From Flammula alnicola (Eukaryota > Basidiomycota > Agaricomycetes > Agaricales > Strophariaceae): a stretch of 10,340 nucleotides of DNA. Of the stretch, positions 1 through 8,487 are shown piece by piece (within the stretch, counting starts at the first letter, position 1; each line of letters opens with the position of its first letter). The stretch is taken from NCBI GenBank assembly GCA_015499995.1, contig JADNRV010000858.1, positions 1 through 10,340 of the forward strand, read 5' to 3'. The notes beneath the pieces are model-generated. The model ran no database searches. It was not told where the DNA came from and saw nothing but the letters and a program-made list of their open reading frames with translations. The translations under genes and the position numbers were made by a program.

Positions 1-1206
<1,206 letters not shown>

Positions 1207-2072
1207 GTCCAAGTTTCGCGATGTTTAAGGCAGAGTTATACCAAGAGAATATGTCGAAGCTAGATGCATATGAAACGTTTAGCATCGTCTTGAGGAGAGG
1301 GAAGATTGTTCAGACTCACTACTGAAACGAATTCGCTCAAGTATCGCGTTCGGTCAACGTTCGGCGATAGAGCCCTTGCGCCTTTACGCAATTATACACA
1401 AGATCGAAAGGCGGAGTGGATTTTATAGAATCCGACAGCGAGACGTACAAGTTGGTATGTCCACTGACCTGCCAGTGGTGGATGTCGATAGAAATATAGA
1501 TGCCAAATGAAATGCAGCTGCCTGCAGCAGGATCACAGCTAAGTATATATAAGCATACACGTGATGTGCCTCATCTCATCACGATCCGGGTCGGTCCGAC
1601 AGAGTCAAGTGGGCCGGCAACTGCCGGACAGCCAATTACATGCCGTTGATTACTAAGTAGGAGTGGAAAGGCTGAAGAAAAACAGAGGATTGAAAACGTA
1701 AGTATTGTAAAATGAAAAGGGAACTCTCTGGCATATATTTGTTAACTTGTACTACATAGAATTATTGAAAGATATTCAAAACTAGCATTTCCATCGCAAC
1801 AAGATTTTAAATTTGTGTGGCGCACCAATTGGTAGGACACCTACTAACTGGAAGATTTGAATATCATATGTACAACTTTATTGGATTATACTCGTATAAG
1901 TATTACTCGTAGAGACCTAAAGAGAGTCAAACTTATATATAACTATAGAAGAGACACGAAAAGCAAGAGAGAATCGAAAACGAAGGCCGGACAGACAGAC
2001 AGCGATAACATGGGAATAACAGCGACTGGCAGACAGGACGAGTGAAAATAAGGACTAAAGACGAAGGGGCGT
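1207..2072. other. Intergenic: MetAP2 promoter side and 3' flank of the Rsc4-like gene
   Basis: No convincing coding region; short open frames here lack conserved motifs. Because both flanking genes run leftward, this stretch should hold the MetAP2 promoter and the 3' end of the Rsc4-like transcript. A TATATAT run lies at 1544-1550 and a CACGTG E-box core at 1558-1563, about 340-355 bp upstream of the MetAP2 ATG. Their function is not shown. The stretch near 1680-2000 is A-rich and low in complexity, as expected for intergenic fungal DNA. No tRNA, rRNA or array-like repeat was seen. Confidence 0.6.
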
Positions 2073-4369
2073 CTAAGCATCCCCTAATCTCTCCGCATAG
2101 ACCTTCCATATCATCCCTCCGACTTCTCCGACTTCAATAATATTCGACCCAATTGGCATGTAAACATTCCACTCGCCAGGCGTGTCAGGCTGATCTTTAA
2201 CCGCAAAGTTATTAAGCTTCAGCTGGACCTCGCCAATCTTGTTCGCCGGTTTCCTCTTGACCACTTTCGCTGCCTTGGCCACAGCGGCAGCCTGTGCAAC
2301 CTTTGCAGCGATAGTCGCAGCTTTAGGAGGCCGTCCACGTCCTCGACCTTTGCCTTTCTTCCGTCCATTCTTGGGAGATGACGGCGCGCCCGACTCAATG
2401 TCGACGTCCATATCGGCGTCGTCTTCTTCCTCCTGTTTCTCAGCATCTTCCTCATCCGCGCTGCTGTCATCATCTTCGTCGCCCATGAAGGTGATGTTGC
2501 TTATGATCACGCTTGTTTCTCCCGGTCCCAGCCGCATAGCCCAGCTCTTGACTCCGTCACGATGATCCAAACTCAAAGCCCGTCCCTTCGGCTGTATTCG
2601 GAGATTTATTGACTTCAGCTGATGACTCGGAGGAAGCGCAATGGGGGCGGGGATTGTGAAGTGGAATGCAAATTCAACGCATGGAAGATGGGAGGGGTTG
2701 CTGAGGTGGGGGTAGGGGTAGGTACAGCTGCTGGAGGCACATAAGGCGTGCGAGGATAATGTGAAGGGGTCGCATTGATGAACGAGACTGTCGGAACAGG
2801 TGGCTGGGGGGTCGCTGCCTTGGCTTTCGCTTGTACTTGCGGCTTCGTAGCTTTGGGTGCTGGAATTGCTGGAATTGCTTGTTGTGTCGGGGGCGCCGGG
2901 TTTAGCGCAGGAACAGATGGTACAGGAATGGGAGGGGCAGGCGTCGGTGCTTTTGGCGCGGCTTTTGTGGAAGTGGCTTGGTGAGCAGCTGGTACACGTA
3001 GAAGAAGCGAAGAAGTTGACGCTTGTTCCTGCTTTGGCGCCTGTTGGGTTGAACCGGACGCCGTGGGCTGCGCCGCATGAGGAGGTCTAATCTTGATCTT
3101 ATTCGAGAGTTTGGCATACTCCGGAAGAGAGTGAGGGGTGGCATGTCTGACATGAGCTGGCGGAAATAATCCTACGAATATAACGAATTAGCATCACGAG
3201 GCGGTCGCGGGTGGAAAGGCTATACCCTAAGGGTTACTGCATCATTCCAGATGGGTGTGTTATCCTGGTTGAAAGCCAGTGCATTGGAGAACACGAGCTC
3301 CACATCTGCAGCAAATTCGGCGGAGGAGTGGTACTCCTTGCGCTTGATATGTTTCTACATAGATGATGAGATGAGAGATGCAGAAGATAAAACAAGAGGA
3401 GAGCGGACATAGATAGCGTCAAGGCACTGGGTTTCTTTATTTCCTTGTAGTAAATCGGCCATTCCTTCTTCGATGGTAGAATCATAAATTCATCGGATAA
3501 AACGCGGCCCCTTAGTTTACGAAGGTTGAGGATATAGTACTATGCATGGATGGACGAGAGAACGTACGTTGAGTCCTTTTTCGAGGTCAGTCTCTCGAGC
3601 CTTGTCTTCATCAAGCGATTAAGAGTCGGTGGCTTCGGTTTGCCATTCTCCTCATCCTCGTCGCTGGGTACCATCTTATGATATGTCTTGTTGACCAATT
3701 TCTACAACAATGAAGAGGGAATGAGATGAGAGTTTTCAAAGACCCATGAAAGATGGCCAAGGTAGGCCAAGGTTGCGCAGAACGTACCATGAGTTCCTTC
3801 GCATCTTGGAAGATGATGCTCTCTGTCTGGTTATACTGTCTCGCATTCGCAAAGAGGAGCTCGAAGTCGCTTTTCACGGCCTCGAGAGATGGATAATCGC
3901 TGTGGTCCAATTTCTTCTTGATGTCATCGAGTGCAATCGGTTGTTTGATGAGCGCATAGTAGTCCGGATATTGTCGCTTTGAAGGTTTGCGCAGAAAGAC
4001 GGTCGAAAGGATTCTGCCTCTGTAGAGATTGAAGAAAGAGGAAAAAAGTGAAAGTGATGGTTTATGTCAGAAGAGAGCGTGAACGTAGGAAAGAAACGGG
4101 GTGCCAAAAGGAAAAGAGGAGATCCAATAAGGCAGGATGTGCAACTTCACTCACTCCTTGTTCACTGCATCCTTCACCGTGGTCCACAACTTTAACCCTT
4201 GCTCTTTAACCTGCTCAGGACTAAACCTGCCACCGTTCGCCTTGGTGGGCTCGATGGGGTCCGACATCGTCACATCTACGTCCGACGAAGACCCTTCCCG
4301 GCGCCGTTTATGCCTTGATCCTTCACTATCCCCTATCCCATTCAGGTTTCCGTGCTCTCGCTTCGACAT
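2073..4369 (-). CDS. Tandem-bromodomain chromatin remodeller subunit, Rsc4-like, with AT-hook; apparent frameshifts
   Basis: Probable acetyl-lysine-reading subunit of a nuclear RSC/SWI-SNF remodeller. Inferred exons: 4369-4155, 4019-3788, 3701-3568, 3510-3409, 3354-3226 and 3171-2073. Bromodomain 1 spans about residues 60-155, with YPDYYALIKQP in the ZA loop and the acetyl-lysine-binding Asn in ARQYNQ. Bromodomain 2 is in exons 4-5, with WPIYYKEIKKP and the Asn in AFNQDN. Then come DYFRQLMSDMPP and LPEYAKLSNKIKIRPP segments, a Pro/Ala-rich linker, a conserved-looking domain (VKSWAMRLGPGETSVI), an acidic stretch, an AT-hook (KGRGRGRPPK) and a C-terminal block ending YAERLGDA. The start is the ATG of MSKREHGN; an in-frame ATG at 4579 would add 70 residues resembling translated 5' UTR. 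Three places need a one-base frame change (about 3429-3431, 3135-3138 and 2690-2697), so the product is not one continuous frame as given. The family call rests on the double bromodomain plus C-terminal architecture; a general bromodomain protein is the alternative. Confidence 0.82.
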
Positions 4370-4509
4370 TCTGCGGAAATTTGGCTCTCTGTAATTTCGA
4401 ACGCTATGGGTTAAACAGACAAGAAAAGCAGATATCCGGTGTGGCAATGGCAAAAATGACTGGAGTGCTACAGTATGCACTGGCAGAACCCTGGTGTTAA
4501 CGGACCATG

Positions 4510-4517
4510 TCACGTGA
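4510..4517. promoter_or_regulatory. Palindromic E-box TCACGTGA upstream of the Rsc4-like gene
   Basis: A perfect 8-bp palindrome with a CACGTG core sits about 140 bp upstream of the inferred ATG at 4369. In fungi this is the classic site for bHLH factors of the Cbf1/USF type. An ACGCGT (MCB-like) hexamer follows a few bases away at about 4521-4526. Position and sequence fit promoter elements; binding is not shown. Confidence 0.35.
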
Positions 4518-4613
4518 TATAACGCGTTGATCGTTGTGGCCCCGATTCGCTTTGTGTATGTCTGTGTACGCGCGTCCATCTCCGAAATTCCATGAACGAA
4601 ACTTCAAGTAGTG

Positions 4614-4629
4614 CAGGGTTTGTTATGAT
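4614..4629 (+). repeat. Left terminal inverted repeat of the putative element
   Basis: Begins with cagggtt and pairs with 5598-5613 on the opposite strand at 13 of 16 positions. The base just outside (G at 4613) also pairs with C at 5614, so the repeat may be one base longer. Confidence 0.4.
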
Positions 4630-4632
4630 AAT

Positions 4633-4718
4633 GTTAATAACATGGAATATATAACATATATTTAACATGTTATTAACATATTTCACATGGAGGGGTCAAA
4701 AAGTCGATGTTATATATT
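4633..4718. repeat. Left subterminal block of inverted repeats (gttaataacatg family)
   Basis: gttaataacatg at 4633-4644 is inverted as catgttattaac at 4666-4677 (12 of 12). aatatataaca at 4646-4656 is inverted as tgttatatatt at 4708-4718 (11 of 11). The block can therefore fold into nested hairpins. It sits about 20 bp inside the proposed left terminus. Confidence 0.7.
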
Positions 4719-5440
4719 GTTGCGAGCGCAGCGAGCAATCATTCTCTAAGGGCAGAACCGGGATGTAAACAAATACAAATTCTTGACACTTTTCTGTTTG
4801 GCGGGGAAAACGTTAAATCGTGAATACCAGAGTCAATACTCGGTATTTTTGCTTGAGATTCTGATATTAGATGTGAAATGCACTGGCATGTATCATTATG
4901 CAAAAAGAACTTTGGATTTTGGACTTTTAGTATGCTTTTTAGTATGTACAAGTTGATCCCGGTTGCACCCATGGACGCGTCGGCCTTTTCAAACGAAAAC
5001 TCGTGATGTACAATTGAGTCACGCACTAGGATGGCGAAGCGAGCCTTGCGCAGGTCTGCGGATACCTAGTTAAATATTCCTCAGAGCCTATCCAATGCCT
5101 TGCCAATGCTCGGTCGGCATGAATAATTTCACGCTTTGTAAGCAGTTTTTTCGCGATGTACACCCACAACGATAAGATAAGGTAGATCTTTTCAGTTTTT
5201 GAATTTTTTGGCTTTATTGGGCATAGTCAAAGTGAAAATTTTCTTTCCAGAATCCATCGAGGATGCTCAATGCTCCCGTAGAGTCAAGAATCCTCCTTGC
5301 TCGACGTTTACTCAAAATTCATTCATTCTGTCGACGTCGTGTCAGTTCCTGCACAGGAAACTGCGGGGCTGCCTGTATGCAAGGGCAAACTGGGCGACTG
5401 GAACGTCGACAGCTTCTTGAGCGGCTTGTAGGGTTTCTAA

Positions 5441-5554
5441 CGTGTTATTAACATGTTAAATATCCATTTTCATGTTATTAACTTTGCGAGAAACTCGATT
5501 ATGTAATAGCTATGACGTAGTTATATAACTGTTAATAACATGAATATTTAACAT
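5441..5554. repeat. Right subterminal block of the same repeats
   Basis: catgttattaac occurs at 5471-5482, its inverse gttaataacatg at 5531-5542, and a one-mismatch copy cgtgttattaac at 5441-5452. atgttaaatat (5453-5463) is inverted at 5544-5554. Segment 5443-5463 is the inverted counterpart of 4658-4678 in the left block, with 20 of 21 bases identical. The two blocks are about 0.8 kb apart and clearly related. Confidence 0.72.
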
Positions 5555-5597
5555 AACATGAGGTCCCGATATTTTATCACATATATCACACGGCGAA

Positions 5598-5613
5598 ATA
5601 ATATCTAACCCTG
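5598..5613 (-). repeat. Right terminal inverted repeat of the putative element
   Basis: Ends aaccctg on the given strand, the reverse complement of the left end. Mismatches to the left copy are at the 8th, 10th and 14th base from the tip. Confidence 0.4.
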
Positions 5614-5765
5614 CCCCAAACGAAAGCTGGCTCGCACTCGCTGAGAACAATATTGCATACAATTGCGTACAAACAGGATATTACGGGGATACAAAAAAAA
5701 TCTATAGCGGACGTCTATGCAACCACGCTCGAGAGGAAGTCGCGCATCTAACAGCATCCATGTTA
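5614..5765. other. 3' flank of the desaturase gene
   Basis: Short stretch between the proposed element and the desaturase stop codon. It has an A8 tract at about 5693-5700 and no coding signal, and is probably 3' UTR and terminator of the leftward transcript. Confidence 0.4.
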
Positions 5766-7704
5766 TTAGTCAACAAGTTTTGCGACTCTTAATTCTCGCA
5801 TCTGCCTCCTCGCAGCCCGAGAGTGATTGTTCATTCCCCCATTGAAAGCCCAGTCGGCTTTGTGCCATGTTTCAATGTCATTTTGCAGTCGTATCGAATA
5901 TGTCCGAAGGATATTCGAGCCGGCAGGCTGGACATAGAGAGGAAAGGTGAACATAAATTATAATGAGTTGTGCATGTCACTTACATGTTCACCAAGATAT
6001 TGAGTAGCATCCACCACAAATCCATCAATCAAGACGATACACCGTCCAGCCTTCGCTTCTGCGTACTCTTTGACACGGCCGAGGTTCCAGACTTCTCCGT
6101 CCCATGAGTTATCCTCCGGTTCGACGATGCCCAATGCCTCTTTCTTCTGCATATGACGTACCGCCTCGACAAGATCTTCCTCTCTAGCTCGTCTCAACGA
6201 ACTGGCGAGACCAAGCTTCTGCAAACCCAGGATTATCCATTTACTTGGATCCCAATCAATTAATGATGGCCCAGAGCGGAAGTCATGCGGGAAAGAATGC
6301 TGAAGAAATGATTAACATCTCTCCACTTTTTTCACGAAGGTGACTAACATGCTAATACAATTTGTCAAAAACTGACATTTGGGTATAAAATAAAGAACTC
6401 ACAAAGTTGTGATTTCCCTCGCCGCCTGTTAAGAGCGCCAGGACCTGGACAGAAAGACCTCAGTACTGCGTATGACACAACGCGTCATCACTTACGAGGT
6501 TTCCTCTGGATGTATCTTCATCCGAATATGGTTGCAAACCATCCCAATGAGCCAGACTAATAAGCGCGCCTTTAAGTTAGTTTCCTTAGGGATAAACCAA
6601 GCAAGAACACGAACGAATTGACGAGGAAAGTGCAGTGCCAGACTGATAGAAGCACCAATGTTAGTCTAGATTCACTGAGAATTGCTTTTACGTACTGCAA
6701 AGCCTCGCTAACAGACCGCCCCATACAAACCCGCCTAGCGCGTCGTGCCATAGGGAACCCAAAAGGGTTGGACACACGAAACCAAAAAAGAGAGCCGAAG
6801 GTACTGAAAATAATTTAAGTGCATCGGTAGACGCGCTTGCTCAATAGACTCACCATAGTATTTATGTTGGATGCGGACCACTGCAAAAAGAGACTCGTTA
6901 GGTTCGAGGGTCACGGTCGAGAAAAAGGCGCACCTGGATCGCTTTCAAGATCGTCTCGTCCTATCAAGTCCATCCGCTCATACGTCGGCTTATAAAATAT
7001 CCATCCCATATGGGAGTAGAAGAGGCCTCGTGTCGCAGCATATCTTGACCCCTTGTCAGTGTGTGTCTCCAGTCTAAGCCACAAGTCAAACTATAACACA
7101 CGGATCGTGTACCGGGTCATCGGTAAATCTCTGTTGAAGTTGGTAAATATAAGACGCAGGCGCATATACGAGCATATGCAAGACGTACATGGTGTAATCT
7201 ATGTCGGAGACACCTAAATGAATGGAGAAAGATTGATGTGAACTGCACACACAGAGCGTAAACCTCACTTACCACCACTTCAAGATATTGACGCGTCAGA
7301 AGGCTTCAACGACGCGTATATGCACAACCTTATACGCACCTTAATTGATCCTTGGAAAGCCGAAGAACCCAGAATAGCCAGAACAACGCGAACGCCAATG
7401 GCGGCACGGAACGCTTTGTGAGAATAGAGCCTATGGTAGCCGATTGTTATGCTGCCAACGTTTGCTTTTTTTAAGTGCGAGGGAAAGACAAGAGTTGACA
7501 TTTCACGTACCCAAAGTCTGCCAGCTGCCATGTCATAAACCACAGAACAAGCGTCGCCTTCTTGATAGACCAAGGCGGCATGTAATACACTCCGATTAGG
7601 GCGGCGAGGTGCACCAACACGAAGAAAATGGCATTGCCCCACCATATCCGAGGTTGGGGCTGTTTACCAGGAGGTTTTGAGGCTGTCGACAGTGCAGCGT
7701 CCAT
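5766..7704 (-). CDS. Acyl-CoA delta-9 fatty acid desaturase with C-terminal cytochrome b5 domain (Ole1-type)
   Basis: ER-membrane diiron enzyme that introduces the delta-9 double bond into palmitoyl- and stearoyl-CoA, with electrons supplied by its own b5 domain. Thirteen inferred exons: 7704-7511, 7451-7340, 7277-7273, 7213-7189, 7130-7102, 7043-6934, 6880-6854, 6803-6696, 6642-6615, 6556-6496, 6444-6403, 6299-5985 and 5927-5766. They sum to 405 residues in one frame. Histidine box 1 is HRLYSH (71-76) and box 2 HRLHH (108-112). Box 3 reads HNFHS (245-249) where HxxHH is expected. Membrane segments lie near residues 25-65 and 170-200. The b5 heme ligands are likely His352 (HPAG instead of the usual HPGG) and His387 (NNHSRAAR). 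The start is the ATG at 7704, with no in-frame ATG just upstream. Total length is somewhat short for fungal Ole1 proteins. Family assignment is very secure; activity is doubtful unless box 3 is repaired. Confidence 0.92.
7273..7277 (-). other. Inferred 5-nt microexon of the desaturase gene
   Basis: The exon TGGTG is preceded by an AAG acceptor and followed by a strong GTAAGT donor. It is the only arrangement found that encodes the expected two Trp before the CLRHRLHH segment and keeps frame between 7340 and 7213. Joining the flanking exons without it gives a stop. Confidence 0.7.
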
Positions 7705-8487
7705 AACCACAACCAAGGTGGAGGATGGAAACCACAGACTAAATGCGTCTTATACGCTGTGTTCGGACAACGGCGGTTATACAGTGCAAAAGATCAAGAC
7801 CAGGAAGCAGTTCAGATGTTGGGGTGTCATATAACAATGACGGTCTTCTGGCATGCCGGCAGCTAATTTTATTTAGATTTCTCCGGTACCGATACGTTCG
7901 ATCGATATCACCTTCTCCCTTTCGTGCCACTTATCGACTAAGCATGGCCAGAGCATGGCATATTCAGTATGTATGCTCCCCAACTTATGTATGACCAGAC
8001 AGCCCTAAGAGTAGCGAATTCAGCCTTACATTCAGGGATCCTCGTATGCATGAAAATTGCCGGGCCAGTTGACATAAGTAACAGCAAATGAGTAAAGCAA
8101 GTAGCGTAGCATCCAGAGTCGAAAGATGCCGATACAAGATTCTAGACTCGGAGCGCTGACCGCTGACTGGGCTGACGTCGTCCGGTGGTAAGGAGTTCTC
8201 GGCGATTGTCCAATCGCTCTGGCATACATACAAGATGACGATTCGATGCGGCGCAGCGGAGCCCATGGTGATCCATGATAAGGAGGTACTAGGAGGTACT
8301 TAATTATGGCAAGGCCGGACCCCGGAAAACAATTCCAATATGACTAATACGTGTATATAGATATGATAAAGATCCAAGTGCAAATTCCAATGGTATCACG
8401 TCTGTAACCGTAGTCTCCAAATGCTACTAGGTACTGTAAGAAAGAGTCGATGCGTTCACAGAACTTCACCGAAATTTTATGCAGGAA
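7705..8487. other. Intergenic: desaturase promoter side and 3' flank of the DUF6535 gene
   Basis: No recognised gene. A minus-strand open frame at 8266-7985 (93 residues, ATG start) and an overlapping one at 8229-8032 (65 residues) show no family motif and no clear splice partners. A TATA-like TTATATGAC on the minus strand at 7835-7827 lies about 125 bp upstream of the desaturase ATG. The region should carry the desaturase promoter and the 3' end of the DUF6535 transcript. Confidence 0.5.
8281..8300. repeat. Perfect tandem duplication of aggaggtact
   Basis: Two adjacent exact copies of a 10-bp unit, with a related aagg just before. It lies in the intergenic stretch downstream of the DUF6535 gene. 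Probably replication slippage; no function is suggested by the sequence. Confidence 0.85.

Larger units (their letters stand above)
4614..5613. mobile_element. Putative non-autonomous TIR element, hAT-like (about 1 kb)
   Basis: The left end starts cagggtttgttatgat (4614-4629). The right end, read on the other strand from 5613, is cagggttagatattat: 13 of 16 identical, the first seven exact. CAGGG-type termini are characteristic of hAT transposons. AT-rich subterminal blocks next to both ends share a 12-bp motif, as hAT transposase-binding regions often do. No transposase motif is found inside. The longest internal open frames (about 95 residues at 5026-4739, 73 residues at 5199-5420) are unrecognised and probably meaningless. 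It lies between the Rsc4-like 5' end and the desaturase 3' end. Against the call: the flanking 8-mers (aagtagtg left, ccccaaac right) do not match, so no target-site duplication is visible. The insertion may be old, the ends may be misplaced, or the match may be chance. Confidence 0.42.

Noticed and set aside
1616..1640. Hairpin-like gccggcaactgccggac as a terminator or structured RNA
   Set aside because: Short, isolated and in eukaryotic intergenic DNA; no supporting context.
2239..2565. Plus-strand Ala/Ser-rich open frame with a hydrophobic look
   Set aside because: Antisense of the acidic and Ala/Lys-rich C-terminus of the Rsc4-like gene; composition is an artefact of that strand.
2775..2984. 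Plus-strand Gly/Ala-rich frame resembling a secreted or membrane peptide
   Set aside because: Reverse complement of the Pro/Ala linker of the Rsc4-like gene.
4370..4579. In-frame N-terminal extension of the Rsc4-like protein from an ATG at 4579
   Set aside because: The extension has no domain-like features and overlaps the likely promoter with the E-box; MSKRE at 4369 is a better start.
4739..5026. 95-residue minus-strand frame inside the proposed transposon
   Set aside because: No transposase, helicase or reverse transcriptase motif; length expected by chance.
4606..5621. 8-bp target-site duplication around the putative hAT-like element
   Set aside because: The flanking octamers do not match. 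acgaaa occurs near both ends but not next to the termini.
7985..8266. 93-residue minus-strand frame between the desaturase and DUF6535 genes
   Set aside because: ATG-initiated but unrecognised, with an overlapping rival frame and no homologous motif; may be a small gene but cannot be supported.
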